DNA of 64,000 nt from Micromonospora craniellae (GCF_014764405.1 NZ_CP061725.1:5642001-5706000), one strand, 5' to 3'. Counted from the first letter of the stretch, positions 1 through 9,479 are shown. Numbers and translations: made by a program. The notes: generated by a model from the sequence alone, not told the origin.

Positions 1-63
1 CCCGGCCAGCGTGACCATGGTGATCAGGGCCAGCGGCACCGGCACCGCCCGCAGCCACCTCAC
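1..63 (-). CDS. Transglutaminase-like membrane protein, N-terminus only (cut by window edge)
   Basis: Only 21 codons are visible. A GTG start overlaps the stop of the DUF58 gene in the GTGA arrangement, which indicates translational coupling. The visible residues read MRWLRAVPVPLALITMVTLAG, allowing for the GTG start, and look like the beginning of a membrane segment. In many bacteria the gene after moxR and the DUF58 gene encodes a multi-pass membrane protein with a transglutaminase-like domain (TgpA type), so that identity is inferred from position alone. The rest of the gene lies outside the window, so no domain can be confirmed. Confidence 0.5.
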   Translation of the reverse strand, partial: MRWLRAVPVPLALITMVTLAG

Positions 64-1217
64 CACCGGCGTACCCCGTCCCACTCGGCGGCGAACGCCG
101 CACCGTCGGCCGCGTCGACGACCACCAGCCCGGCGGCGCCCGGCGGCGTCGGCTCGGCCGCGCCGAACACCCCGACCACCACCGACGGGTACGCCCCGCG
201 CAGCGCACCGACGTGACCCAGGTCCTCGCGGCCACCCGGCCCGGTCAGCACGACCAGGGTGTCGCCGAGCCGGTCCCGACGCAGCCGGGCAGCCGCCTGC
301 TGCACCGTCCCTTCGGCACTCAGGGCCACCGCCGCCAACCGGTCCAGCGGCCCCACCGCACCGTCGTCCTCGGCGACGCCCGACTCCGGTGCGGCGACGA
401 AGAGCAGCACCACCGGCAGGTCCTCCCGGACAGCGGCGGCGACCACCGACGCGGCCGCCTCACACGCCGCCTCGAACGACTCGGCGACCCCGTCCACCCG
501 GTTCGGATGAGCGGCGACCCGGTTGTCCAGCAGCACCACGATCCGGGGCAGGCTGGTGTCCACGTTCTCCCGCACCATCAGCTCACCGACCCGGGCACTC
601 GTGCGCCAGTGCACCCGCCGCAACTCGTCGCCGACCACGTACTCGCGCAACGAGTCGAACGTGATCGACCCGTGCGGGACCGCGTCGACGCGCCCGTCCA
701 GGCTGCGACCGGCGCCCGTGGGCACCGCCGACAGCGGGTGGATCCGCGGATGCACCCACACCGGCACACTGTCGCCGTAGGACCGGGCCAGCACCACCAG
801 GCCGAGCGGATCACGGCGGGTGACCCGCAGCGGCCCGACCGGCACCACCCCTCGCCGTACCGTCGGCACGTCGTAGCGGACCACGGTGTCCGTGCCGGGG
901 CGCAGCCGCAGCACCGGCACCGGCACCACCTGGTCACCGCAGCGGTCGGTGGCCAGCAGGTTCGCCGCCCCCCACCGCCCCGCGTTGCGGACCGTCACCG
1001 TCATCGACGCCGGGTCACCCCGACTCACCCGGTCCGGGTGCGCCTTCCGCCGCACCTCCAGTCGAGGCCGGCGGGCGGCGGTCACCGTCGCGACCGCGAC
1101 CGCGCCGCCCGCCGCGACGCCGAGCAGCGTCAACTCCGGGTACGCGAACCGGAAACCGGCACCGGCCAGCACGACCGCCGCCACGAGCAGCCCGATTCCC
1201 CGGGCGGTGATCCGCAC
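60..1217 (-). CDS. DUF58 domain membrane protein
   Basis: A 385-residue protein with two hydrophobic segments at the N-terminus (about residues 8-25 and 29-47) and a soluble remainder. The DUF58 signature is clear near residues 191-218: GDELRRVHWRTSARVGELMV, where the R-x-HW-x-T-S-A-R pattern is the family hallmark. DUF58 proteins are usually partners of MoxR AAA ATPases and of a transglutaminase-like membrane protein, and they contain a von Willebrand A-like fold. The biochemical role is unknown; a part in assembling or maturing envelope proteins is the usual proposal. It lies 16 bp after moxR and overlaps the next gene by 4 bp, so the three form an operon. Start is GTG; the ribosome site is weak. 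Confidence 0.9.
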   Translation of the reverse strand: MRITARGIGLLVAAVVLAGAGFRFAYPELTLLGVAAGGAVAVATVTAARRPRLEVRRKAHPDRVSRGDPASMTVTVRNAGRWGAANLLATDRCGDQVVPVPVLRLRPGTDTVVRYDVPTVRRGVVPVGPLRVTRRDPLGLVVLARSYGDSVPVWVHPRIHPLSAVPTGAGRSLDGRVDAVPHGSITFDSLREYVVGDELRRVHWRTSARVGELMVRENVDTSLPRIVVLLDNRVAAHPNRVDGVAESFEAACEAAASVVAAAVREDLPVVLLFVAAPESGVAEDDGAVGPLDRLAAVALSAEGTVQQAAARLRRDRLGDTLVVLTGPGGREDLGHVGALRGAYPSVVVGVFGAAEPTPPGAAGLVVVDAADGAAFAAEWDGVRRW

Positions 1218-1233
1218 GACAGACGTCTCGTGG

Positions 1234-2229
1234 TCAGGGAGTCGCCGGGGCGGGCTGCCCCGACGGCAGCGGCACCGGCACCGAGGCGACGGACTGACGC
1301 AACACGTCGGCGGCGGTCACCCCGCGCACCTGGGCGTCCGGGGTGAGCAGCAGCCGGTGCGCGAACACCGGCTCGGTCAGCGTCTTGAGGTCCTCCGGCA
1401 TGATCCAGCCCCGGCCGTCGATCAACGCGTACGCGCACGCCGCCCGGGTCAACGCGATCACCCCACGCGGGCTCACCCCCACCCGCACCTGCGGATGCGT
1501 ACGCGTCGCCGCCGCCAACCGCACCGCGTACGCGTACAGCGGCTCGGCGATGTGCACCCGGCGGGCCATCCGCACCATCTCGCCCACGGTGGCGGTGTCG
1601 GTGACCGCCGTGAGCGCCTCGGGGGAGCGCACCGTCGCCCCGCGCAGCACCTCCACCTCCACCGACTCGTCTGGATACCCGACCGACAGCTTCACCAGGA
1701 ACCGGTCCAACTGCGCCTCCGGCAACCGGTAGGTGCCGTCCATCTCCACCGGATTCTGCGTGGCCACCACCAGGAACGGCTGCGGCACCGGATGCCGAAC
1801 CCCGTCGACGGTGACCGTGCGTTCCTCCATCACCTCCAGCAATGCCGACTGCGTCTTCGGCGACGCCCGGTTGATCTCGTCGGCGATCACGATGTTGGCG
1901 AACACCGGCCCCGGATGGAACTCGAACCCCCGGGTGGCCTGGTTGAAGATCGTCACCCCGGACACGTCCGACGGCAACAGGTCCGGCGTGAACTGGATCC
2001 GCCGCCACTGCCCCTTCACCGTCGCCGCGATCGCCCGTGCCAACGTCGTCTTGCCCACCCCCGGCACGTCCTCCAACAGCACGTGTCCCTGCGCGAACAG
2101 GGCGGTCAGCGCCAGCCTGACCACCTGCGGTTTGCCGAGCACCACCGCGTTGACGTTCTCGGCCAGCCGGGCGGCGAGGGCGGCGAAACCCTGCACCTCC
2201 TGCTGGGTGAGCGGTTCGTGGCTGTTCAC
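1234..2229 (-). CDS. MoxR-family AAA+ ATPase
   Basis: A 331-residue MoxR-type AAA+ ATPase, presumed to act as a chaperone on partner proteins encoded beside it. Walker A (GVGKTT, about residues 57-62), Walker B (IVIADEIN, 113-120) and the sensor motif VVATQNP (near 157) are all present, so it should bind and hydrolyse ATP. I chose the GTG start at 2229, which follows a GAGGAG ribosome site. A longer frame reaches back to 2289 but would overlap the end of the upstream fibronectin-domain gene. The DUF58 gene follows after 16 bp. MoxR/DUF58/transglutaminase sets are widespread; their exact client is not known here, though the co-directional fibronectin-domain proteins are reasonable candidates. 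Confidence 0.93.
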   Translation of the reverse strand: MNSHEPLTQQEVQGFAALAARLAENVNAVVLGKPQVVRLALTALFAQGHVLLEDVPGVGKTTLARAIAATVKGQWRRIQFTPDLLPSDVSGVTIFNQATRGFEFHPGPVFANIVIADEINRASPKTQSALLEVMEERTVTVDGVRHPVPQPFLVVATQNPVEMDGTYRLPEAQLDRFLVKLSVGYPDESVEVEVLRGATVRSPEALTAVTDTATVGEMVRMARRVHIAEPLYAYAVRLAAATRTHPQVRVGVSPRGVIALTRAACAYALIDGRGWIMPEDLKTLTEPVFAHRLLLTPDAQVRGVTAADVLRQSVASVPVPLPSGQPAPATP

Positions 2230-2254
2230 GGTGGTGCTCCTCGACCGGATTGGA

Positions 2255-4876
2255 TCAGCAGGTGGGCAGGACGGCGATGTCGTCCCCACCCTCCAGGTTG
2301 AGCCAGGCCCAGGGGATGTAGTTGCGTCCGCTGTACTCGACCTGCACCCACCAGGTGCTGCGCTTGTCGTTGTTGTAGATGTAGGCGTACACCTCTTCGC
2401 CCCGCACCCGGCAGTACGCCTTCAACCGGTTACCCGGCCGCGCCCAGCCGACCTGCCGGTCGTTGTCCTGGCGCGGCACCGAGAAGATCTCGTTGCCGTT
2501 ACGGCCCTCGCGATCCCGATCGCAGTAGGTGGCCTCCTCGCCGGAACTGCCGTTGTTGCAGGTGGCGATGCCGAACAAGGCGTCGGTCTCCTGCGTCCGC
2601 CGCGCCGTACCCTCACCCGCCGCGTTCGTCGCCGTCACCGAGAACGTGTACTCCGTCCCGGGCGACAGGCCGTTCATCGTGATGCGGGAACACGGACCGC
2701 TGCGCGCCGTCTGACCCGACCGGGCCAGCGTGCACGTCGCCTGCCCACCACCGGCGTCCACGGTGAACGTCACCGTCGCCGACGTCGCGGTCGCCGACGA
2801 CCCGGTCACCGTCACCCGTGGCGGCGCCACCGTCCGCGCCGTCGTCGTGGCCTGCGGACCCTCACCCGCCTCGTTGACCGCCCGGACCCGCACCGTCACG
2901 TTCTGCCCGTCACCCAGATCACTCACCGTGGTCTGCGTGTCGGTCACCTCGGTACGCCGGTCACCCACCTCCACCACGTACCCGCTGACCGGCCGACCGT
3001 TGGCCGCCGCCGGCGCCCACTGCACCGACACCGTCCCGGACCGGTCCGCCACCGTGCCGGCCCGCAACTCCACCGGCTCACCCGGCACCGTGAACGGCAC
3101 CACCGTGTCGCTGACCGGTGACGCCTCCGACGCCGCACCCTTGTCGTTGACCGCCACCACCGTGAACGCGTACTGCGTGCCGTACTCCAGCTCACCGGCC
3201 CTGATCACCAGTTCGGTACCGGTCGCCTCGCCGGCCGGGGCGTTCGTTCCCGCCGACGTGGCCGTCACCGCGTACCGGGCGATCCGGTTGCCCTGTCCGT
3301 TCGCCGCAGGCCAGCTCACCACCACCGTGCCGTCCGCGCGGGCCTGGGCCGACGCACTGGCCGGTGCGTCCGGCACCGCCGCCGTCGGCGTCACCGGATT
3401 GCTGGTCCGTGTCGGACCCGCCCCCTGGGCGTTGACCGCGTGCACCGAGAACCGGTACGTCTCCCCGTTGGTCAATTCCTTGAGCTGCACCGACCGCTGG
3501 TTCGCGCCCACCTCACGACGCTGCCCGGCACCCTCCACTACGTACCGGATGATCTCCGCACCGTTGGCCGCCGCCGGCCGCCAACTCACCCGCGCCTGCG
3601 CGTTCCCGGCCTCCGCGGTCACGTTGCGCGGCGCACCCGGCTTACTCACCTGCGGCTTCTTCGGCGGCGGCGGGGGCGGCGGGGGCTCCGCCGGCGGATC
3701 GCCACCGAGCACGTCGTTGGCGTACTTGTCGACCTCCCGCACCAGGTGCGAATCGTCCACCACGCGGGCCGTCGACGCCTCCGGCGCGTTGATGAACAGA
3801 TGGTTCTCCCGCACCTCCAGGTCCAGCGGCCCCCGCCACCTGCCCCGGATGGTGTCCACCAGCTGACCCGCCGCGTCGAACGCGTACACCGTGCCGGACG
3901 CCTCGTCTGCGCAGTAGATCCGCCCCGACCAGGCCACCGCCGGACTCAACCGGTCGCCCTCGCCCGGCACCGTGAACGACCGCACCTCACCGGCGTCGGT
4001 GATCGCGTGCACCTGCCGCTGCCCGGCCACCGTCACCGGCACCACCTGCCCGCTGGTACGCACCGGCATCGTGCCCGGCCCGGTCAACGTCTCCGCCAAC
4101 GCGGTCCGCCGCGTCTCGCCGCGCACCACCGTCACCAACGCCCCGGCCGTACGGTCCAGCACCGCCACGCCGTCGTCCAGCGTGGAGACCACCAACTCGT
4201 GACTGGCGCCCGCCACGTCGTACGTCTCCACCCGCTGCGGACCCGCCTGCGTGCCCCCGGCCGAACCCGACGGCAGCACCGCCGGGGTGATCGCCGAGAC
4301 CGTCCCCTCCGCCGGCACCGCGATCCACAACCGGCCCTTACCGTCGAACGCGCCACCGGTGATGCCCGGCGGATAGCGCACCGGCTCACCCACCGGCGCC
4401 AGCGACCGGGGGTCCAACTGGCGCACCACACCCTGTACCGCGTCCACCACGAACGCCGCGTCCTCGTGCAACGCCACACTCACACCCAGCCCCGGCGTGG
4501 TCGGCGTGGTCGCGGTGATCTGCAACGTGGCCAGGTCCAACGCGCTGATCTGACCGGTGTGCAGATCCCGCAGCACCAACACCCGGTCCGTCTGGGTCAC
4601 CTGCGTCGGGTGCCGCCGTCCCGCCGGCAGCTCCACCCGCGTGTCCACCCGTGCGGTCACCCCGTTGACCCGCGCCAACTCGCTACGTGCCGAACTCCAC
4701 AGCCAGGAACTCGCGTCGAAACTGGCCACCGCGTTGTCCGCCGAACCCAGACCGAGCACGGTCAGACCCATCGCCGCCAGCAGCGCCAGCACCGTCCCCA
4801 CTGTGACCAGACCACCGCGTACCCGCGATCGGGATCGGGCGGTACGGGTCGGAACGGCCTCGTCGGTGCTCGCCAC
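2255..4876 (-). CDS. Membrane-anchored beta-propeller and fibronectin type III repeat protein
   Basis: An 873-residue surface protein. A single transmembrane segment near residues 22-42 (LVTVGTVLALLAAMGLTVLGL) anchors it with a short basic cytoplasmic head. Residues about 55-370 look like a beta-propeller: repeated short strands with D, G and V spacing such as AVLDRTAGALVTVV. A proline-rich linker (EPPPPPPPPKK, near 395) leads to a run of fibronectin type III domains: about 405-495, 500-590, 595-680 and 685-760, each with the W/Y core and the NxxG-type loops. The C-terminal 90 residues (GWARPGNRLKAYCRVRGEEV onward) look like an SH3-type fold with paired cysteines. Start is GTG. It is 25 bp upstream of moxR on the same strand, so the MoxR/DUF58 module may act on it. 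Ligand unknown. Confidence 0.85.
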   Translation of the reverse strand: MASTDEAVPTRTARSRSRVRGGLVTVGTVLALLAAMGLTVLGLGSADNAVASFDASSWLWSSARSELARVNGVTARVDTRVELPAGRRHPTQVTQTDRVLVLRDLHTGQISALDLATLQITATTPTTPGLGVSVALHEDAAFVVDAVQGVVRQLDPRSLAPVGEPVRYPPGITGGAFDGKGRLWIAVPAEGTVSAITPAVLPSGSAGGTQAGPQRVETYDVAGASHELVVSTLDDGVAVLDRTAGALVTVVRGETRRTALAETLTGPGTMPVRTSGQVVPVTVAGQRQVHAITDAGEVRSFTVPGEGDRLSPAVAWSGRIYCADEASGTVYAFDAAGQLVDTIRGRWRGPLDLEVRENHLFINAPEASTARVVDDSHLVREVDKYANDVLGGDPPAEPPPPPPPPKKPQVSKPGAPRNVTAEAGNAQARVSWRPAAANGAEIIRYVVEGAGQRREVGANQRSVQLKELTNGETYRFSVHAVNAQGAGPTRTSNPVTPTAAVPDAPASASAQARADGTVVVSWPAANGQGNRIARYAVTATSAGTNAPAGEATGTELVIRAGELEYGTQYAFTVVAVNDKGAASEASPVSDTVVPFTVPGEPVELRAGTVADRSGTVSVQWAPAAANGRPVSGYVVEVGDRRTEVTDTQTTVSDLGDGQNVTVRVRAVNEAGEGPQATTTARTVAPPRVTVTGSSATATSATVTFTVDAGGGQATCTLARSGQTARSGPCSRITMNGLSPGTEYTFSVTATNAAGEGTARRTQETDALFGIATCNNGSSGEEATYCDRDREGRNGNEIFSVPRQDNDRQVGWARPGNRLKAYCRVRGEEVYAYIYNNDKRSTWWVQVEYSGRNYIPWAWLNLEGGDDIAVLPTC

Positions 4877-5077
4877 AACCGGCTGCCTCTCGTGTCGTCC
4901 TGGCAGGTGGCGCCAGACGGCGACCTCTCCCCTGAGCCGGGAGCCATCATATGGTCACCGCACACACCCCGGGAACCCACACTGTCCGCCGATGAACACC
5001 CAGCGTGGCGTGTCGTCGGCGTGTCCCGCCCCGACCGTCCCGCCAGGACTGGTCCGTCCACCGACCGTGAGCAACGC

Positions 5078-7261
5078 TCAGTTCTGACCCGCGCCGGACT
5101 CCCGCGACGTGCAGACCTGGCTGGACGTCGCGAACTCGTTCGTGCCGTACACGGCCAACACCGTGAAGCAGTAGTCCACTCGCGAGTTCAACCCGTTCAC
5201 CGTGTAGCTGGTCTGCCCCTGACCCACCGTAGCCAGCACCCCCAACGCCTGGCCCGCCCGCCCACCGGCCACCATGAACGGCACCAGCCCGTCCGAAGGA
5301 TCCGTCCACGTCAACCTGATCGTGGCCGAATCGTCCCGCAACTCCAACCCCGTCGGCGGCGGACCTGGATCCGCCGCCGACGACTCGGCCGGCGTCACCG
5401 GAGGCGCGGCTCGCCGATCCATGATCAACACTCCGAGCCCGATCAGCGCGGCCACCGCCACCACCACGGCCACGATCGCCACCACGATCGCCGCCCGACT
5501 CCGCCCCGACCCCGCACCCCCCGACGGCACCGGGTACGCCACGTTCCCCGCCGAACCGGGCCCTCCGGCCCCCGGCTGCCCCCAGGACTGCGGCGCGTAC
5601 CCCGCAGTCCCGCCGTGCCCGACCTGCCCCGCCGGGTACGCCGACGCCGCCTGCCCTCTCGGGTCGTACTGCTGCCCCCCGCCGACCGCCGGAGGAGGCT
5701 GCTGCGGCGGGTAGTGGGGGCTTGCCGGTGGGCTGCTGATGGGGGCGTAGCCGGGCGGCCCGCTAGGGGGTTCGTAGCTGAGCGACGGGTAGCTGGTCGG
5801 ACCCGGCTGGGGCAACGGCGTGGTCAGATCCTGTGGCCCGGACGTCGGGCTCGCGGCCGAGGGCAGGCCGGGGGTCCCCGCTGCCGGCGGCTGATGGGTC
5901 GGGCCGGCGGTCGGCGGGGGAGGAGGCAGCGGCGCGCTCATGGGCGCCCAAATGGTCGGAGCGCCGCTGACCGGCGGTGCACTGACAGGATTCGGGCTGA
6001 TCGGGGTCGCGTCCGTGTGGGGTGCGGCGGCCCGTGGGCCGCTGACCTGTGCTGCGTCGAACGGGACTCCGCTGGCCGGTGTGCCGCTCACCGAGCCGTC
6101 GCCCGGCGAAAGCGCCTGTTCGGTCGGCGACGCATTCTGAGGGGAGCGGCTGGCCCGGGCTGCCTCCTCGGCCAACAGCGGACCGATCTGCTGGACCCCG
6201 ATCGTGGGCCGTGCCCACTGCGACCCGTCCGGCGATGCCGGTTCGGTCTCGTTCGGGGCCGATGCGTCGGGCGCCGGCAGAATCCGGAGCACGCTCGTGT
6301 CCTCGTCGGCCTCGGGGGCCGCAAGGTTGGCTGTCGGCGGAGCCGGTGGTGCCGAATGGGGTGCGGCGGGCGGTACCGGTGGCGGTGGAACCTCTATCTC
6401 GCGGACCGGCAGGCCCAGCGCGATGGTCGGCTCGCTGCCCTGAGACGAAGCGACCGGGGGTGCCGGCTGCTTGTGGAAAGCTGTCCGGGCCAGCGGCACC
6501 GTCGGCGGCTCGGGCACCACCGGAGGCGGAGCGACCTGCGTAGACAGCGGCACCGTCGGCACCTCAGGAGCATGCGATCCCGGTACGGCTCGCGGATGCG
6601 GTACGGCGGGCGCCGGTGGGGCCGACGCCGGGGCGGACGAGGCGGCGGCACCCTCCCCGAACCGGGACGTGGACTGTCGGAAGGAGGCGGTGGTGGTCGA
6701 CGCATCGTGCGGCTTCCAGGCGGTCGACAGCGCCGCCAGCGAGATCGTCGGCTCGTTCAGTGCCTGATGATGGGTCGGCTCGCGCGCCGGTTCCGGCTGG
6801 CGAGGCGCGGGTACGGCCGGCTGCGGGGCCGGAGCCGCGTCGCCGAGGTACTCGCGCGCCGTGCGTACCGCCGGATGATCGGCACCGAGCACGGCCGGGC
6901 CGGCAGCGGCGACGCGGGTGTAGTTGCGTCGCGCCTCGTGGCGGTTACCCAGCTCGTCCGCGACGGAGCCCAGCTCGAAGGCCAACGCCAACATCAACGG
7001 GTCGGCGTGCGGCCACTGCCGCTCCCCGGCGGCGAACGCCTCCTCCAGCACCCGCCGCGCCGCGCTCGGATCGTCGGCCTCCCGGTGCAACCTGGCCAAC
7101 AGGTGCGCCGTGCTGAGCGCGTCCGGATGACCCTTGCCGAACGGCGGCGGCACGGATTCGACCACGTCGGTCAGCAGCTCACGGGCGGCGGCGAGATTGC
7201 CCGTACCGCGCAGCGCCAGAGCCCGCTGCTGGGCGACGGCCAAGGGAGAGGCATGGGACAC
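5078..7261 (-). CDS. TPR and FN3 membrane protein with long proline-rich middle
   Basis: About 727 residues from the GTG at 7261 (a frame reaching 7375 exists but would add a low-complexity basic extension). Residues 1-150 form tetratricopeptide-like helices (LAVAQQRALALRGTGNLAAA, then LLARLHREADDPSAA). A very long middle section of about 400 residues is rich in P, A, T, S and Q and is probably disordered. One transmembrane helix follows (IVVAIVAVVVAVAALIGLGV), then a C-terminal fibronectin type III domain (GLELRDDSATIRLTWTDPSD onward). The orientation puts TPR and linker inside and FN3 outside. It is co-directional with, and about 200 bp upstream of, the propeller/FN3 gene, which suggests a shared cell-surface role. 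No strong ribosome site is seen at the start. Confidence 0.8.
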   Translation of the reverse strand: MSHASPLAVAQQRALALRGTGNLAAARELLTDVVESVPPPFGKGHPDALSTAHLLARLHREADDPSAARRVLEEAFAAGERQWPHADPLMLALAFELGSVADELGNRHEARRNYTRVAAAGPAVLGADHPAVRTAREYLGDAAPAPQPAVPAPRQPEPAREPTHHQALNEPTISLAALSTAWKPHDASTTTASFRQSTSRFGEGAAASSAPASAPPAPAVPHPRAVPGSHAPEVPTVPLSTQVAPPPVVPEPPTVPLARTAFHKQPAPPVASSQGSEPTIALGLPVREIEVPPPPVPPAAPHSAPPAPPTANLAAPEADEDTSVLRILPAPDASAPNETEPASPDGSQWARPTIGVQQIGPLLAEEAARASRSPQNASPTEQALSPGDGSVSGTPASGVPFDAAQVSGPRAAAPHTDATPISPNPVSAPPVSGAPTIWAPMSAPLPPPPPTAGPTHQPPAAGTPGLPSAASPTSGPQDLTTPLPQPGPTSYPSLSYEPPSGPPGYAPISSPPASPHYPPQQPPPAVGGGQQYDPRGQAASAYPAGQVGHGGTAGYAPQSWGQPGAGGPGSAGNVAYPVPSGGAGSGRSRAAIVVAIVAVVVAVAALIGLGVLIMDRRAAPPVTPAESSAADPGPPPTGLELRDDSATIRLTWTDPSDGLVPFMVAGGRAGQALGVLATVGQGQTSYTVNGLNSRVDYCFTVLAVYGTNEFATSSQVCTSRESGAGQN

Positions 7262-7467
7262 ACCGCCATGCTGCCGGGTACGGGCACCGTGACGCCACCC
7301 GACCCTCGCGGACGGCCCGGCAGGACGCGTCGAGCCGGCCGGAACCGGCCCCCGATGCTGATGTGCATGATCCACCGGCGGCGTGTACAGTAACTCCCCG
7401 TGCGGCCCGCCGAGCGGCCTCCTGGTGATGGATCACCGAGGCCGAAACGGTAGGCTGGGCAGAGCAA

Positions 7468-7551
7468 GTCCGGGTGGCGGAATGGCAGACGCGCTAGCTT
7501 GAGGTGCTAGTGCCCGTATAGGGCGTGGGGGTTCAAGTCCCCCCTCGGACA
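7468..7551 (+). tRNA. tRNA-Leu (anticodon GAG)
   Basis: An 84-base tRNA. The acceptor stem GTCCGGG (7468-7474) pairs with CTCGGAC (7544-7550) with one G-T pair, followed by discriminator A. The anticodon arm CTAGC-TTGAGGT-GCTAG gives anticodon GAG at 7501-7503, which reads CUC and CUU leucine codons. The long variable arm (TGCCCGTATAGGGCG) is typical of leucine tRNAs, and the T-loop GTTCAAGTC is present. No CCA is encoded. The 3' end is the target of the adjacent serine recombinase element. Confidence 0.95.
7533..7551. other. Probable attachment-site half (attL/attR) in the tRNA-Leu 3' end
   Basis: The stop codon and last five codons of the serine recombinase gene lie inside the T-arm and acceptor strand of tRNA-Leu. 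That overlap is the arrangement left when an element integrates into the tRNA 3' end and keeps the tRNA whole. I searched by eye for a second copy of the GTTCAAGTCCCCCCTCGGAC stretch up to 20 kb and did not find one, so the distal site is lost, diverged or outside the region. Confidence 0.5.
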
Positions 7552-9275
7552 CGTACAGTTACCCCACAGTAATCAGCGTCAGGCTTAGCCTCGACGCTGA
7601 TTTTGTTTTGGCCGGGGTTGTAGGTGAGGGCGAGTCGTAGCGCGCGGTAGACGTTGCTCTTGTCCTGGTGGTGGGCGTTCCGCAGGGTGTTGCGGATGTC
7701 GTCGAGGCTGCCGACGAGGTGCCGGATGTCGTCCTCAGTGAGGCGTCGGGGTGCTTGTGCTTGTGCTGCTGCTTGGTCGCGTTGAGTGACGGCGGCGGCG
7801 CGTTGGGCGTTGACCTCGGCCATCCATGCGGCGACGGTGGCGGGGTCGCCTCCGGCGTCGGCGATGGCGCGGTATTGGAGGAGTTTGGCGTCGCATGCCG
7901 TGATGATCTTGTTGGCGGCGGCGACCTCCGCCGCGACGACGCTGGGGCTGGTGTCGGGTTGGGCGGCGTGGAGTCGGCGGATCGTGTCCGTCAGTCGGTG
8001 CGGGGCGAACGCGGTGAGGAGCCAGTTGTCGAGCGCGGGGACGATGTCTCGTTCCGCGACGTAGATGTTGCGGGGGTGCTGGACGTGGTTGGCGAGGGCG
8101 TACTCGTTGGGGTAGCGGCACCGGTAGTAGGCCATCTCGTGCGCCTGATGGCTTTGCATCTTGCGTCCGCACAGCCCGCAGAGCATGAGTCCGCGAAGAA
8201 GGTAGTGGCGGCGTACCCTCCGCTGTCGGTTGCCGGTGCGGCCTCGCCCGCTGGCCGCCATGATCGTCTGAACTAGCTCGAAGTCGTTGACGGTGATGAG
8301 CGGCGGGTGGGCGATCGTGTCGGACCACACCCATGAGGTCTTGTCGTTCCAGCGCATGCGGGTTTCGTAGCCGAGGGCGACGTCGTTGACGTCGAGGAGT
8401 ACCTCGTCCTTGCGCTGTTTGTTCCAGACCTGCCGGCCGGTGTAGCGGGGGTTGGACAGGATGTTCTTGACGGCGCTCTTGGCCCAGCCCTCGCCGGTGC
8501 GGTGCGGGTTGCGGGCGGGGTCGGCGGCTGACGGTGACGGGATGCCGTCGCGGGTGAGCGCTTCGGCGATGGCGAGGTAGCCGTTGTTGGCGAGGTACAT
8601 GGCGAAGATCCGCCGTACGACGGGCGCGGTGGTCGGTTCAGGTTCCAGCTTGTGCAGGCGGCGGCCGTCGGCGGCCTTGCCCGGGTTGGGGTGTGGTCCG
8701 GCGTCGGCGAGGCGGTATCCGTAGGGTGGTCGTCCGCCGAGGAACCGTCCTTCGATCTTCGCCTGCGAGGTCATCGCCGTGCGGACGCGGACCTTCACGC
8801 GGGTGCGTTCGCCCTTGGACATGCCGCCGAACACGCTCATGATCAGGTCGTGGGCTTCGGACTCGGGGTCGATCGCGCCGCCGACCTCCGGTACCCATAG
8901 GTCGACGCCGTAGTGCGAGAAGACGGGCATGGTCAGGCTGTACTGGTTGCCGTAGAACGCCCGTTGGGGCTCGCCGATCACGACTGCGTCGAAACCGCGG
9001 TTCGGGTCGGCGAGGGCGTCGAGAAGCTTGGCGGCCTGGGGCCGGCGTTTCCACGGCAGGGAGCGGGACAGGCCGATGTCGAAGAACTCGGTGACGATGA
9101 TGCCGCCGACCGGTTCGATGAGGCCAGTTGCGCGGCTGAGCTGCCAGTTCCTCGACGCCACTGGGTCTTGCTGGTCCTCGGTGGAGACCCGGCCGTAGAA
9201 CGCGAATCGTCGGTGTTCGCGGTAGGCGAGCAGCGCGGCGGTAGTGTCTTCGATACGAGGCATGTCGATGGTCAC
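7533..9275 (-). CDS. Large serine recombinase (site-specific integrase)
   Basis: A 580-residue recombinase from the GTG at 9275, which follows GGAAGG at a good distance; upstream codons look non-genic. The N-terminal resolvase domain carries the catalytic serine motif FYGRVSTEDQ, then conserved arginines in the SRSLPWKRRP and GMSKGERTRVKVRVRTAM stretches. The central recombinase domain includes GGRPPYGYRLAD and a long DNA-binding segment, and a zinc ribbon follows (LCGLCGRKMQ with a later YYRC). A coiled-coil region precedes the C-terminus. This is the full architecture of phage and ICE integrases, so it may be active. It reads toward the tRNA and ends within it. No other phage or conjugation genes are visible, so it is probably the surviving end of an eroded element. 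Confidence 0.92.
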   Translation of the reverse strand: MTIDMPRIEDTTAALLAYREHRRFAFYGRVSTEDQQDPVASRNWQLSRATGLIEPVGGIIVTEFFDIGLSRSLPWKRRPQAAKLLDALADPNRGFDAVVIGEPQRAFYGNQYSLTMPVFSHYGVDLWVPEVGGAIDPESEAHDLIMSVFGGMSKGERTRVKVRVRTAMTSQAKIEGRFLGGRPPYGYRLADAGPHPNPGKAADGRRLHKLEPEPTTAPVVRRIFAMYLANNGYLAIAEALTRDGIPSPSAADPARNPHRTGEGWAKSAVKNILSNPRYTGRQVWNKQRKDEVLLDVNDVALGYETRMRWNDKTSWVWSDTIAHPPLITVNDFELVQTIMAASGRGRTGNRQRRVRRHYLLRGLMLCGLCGRKMQSHQAHEMAYYRCRYPNEYALANHVQHPRNIYVAERDIVPALDNWLLTAFAPHRLTDTIRRLHAAQPDTSPSVVAAEVAAANKIITACDAKLLQYRAIADAGGDPATVAAWMAEVNAQRAAAVTQRDQAAAQAQAPRRLTEDDIRHLVGSLDDIRNTLRNAHHQDKSNVYRALRLALTYNPGQNKISVEAKPDADYCGVTVRVRGGT

Positions 9276-9479
9276 CGAAAGCGCCTTCCGTGGGTTGCGT
9301 GGGTTGCGCGTCCGCCGGCCAGCCGGGAATCGGACGGCCGGCGGACGCACTGTTACACGGATCTACGCATACCGGCATGAAGTGATCAAGCGTTGGTGGA
9401 CTCGTCTGGACCCTGAGCTTGGATGACTGACGGTACGTATTCAGCTTGAGGTAGGGCGACGGCCGCGTGTCCACTCTGG

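Noticed and set aside
213..1346. Long plus-strand frames opposite the DUF58 gene
   Set aside because: They mirror the GC pattern of the real minus-strand gene, are rich in R, H, P and Q and carry no motif.
3440..7393. A 1317-residue plus-strand frame
   Set aside because: It is antisense to the FN3 and TPR/FN3 genes, extremely arginine-rich, and is a typical shadow in high-GC DNA.
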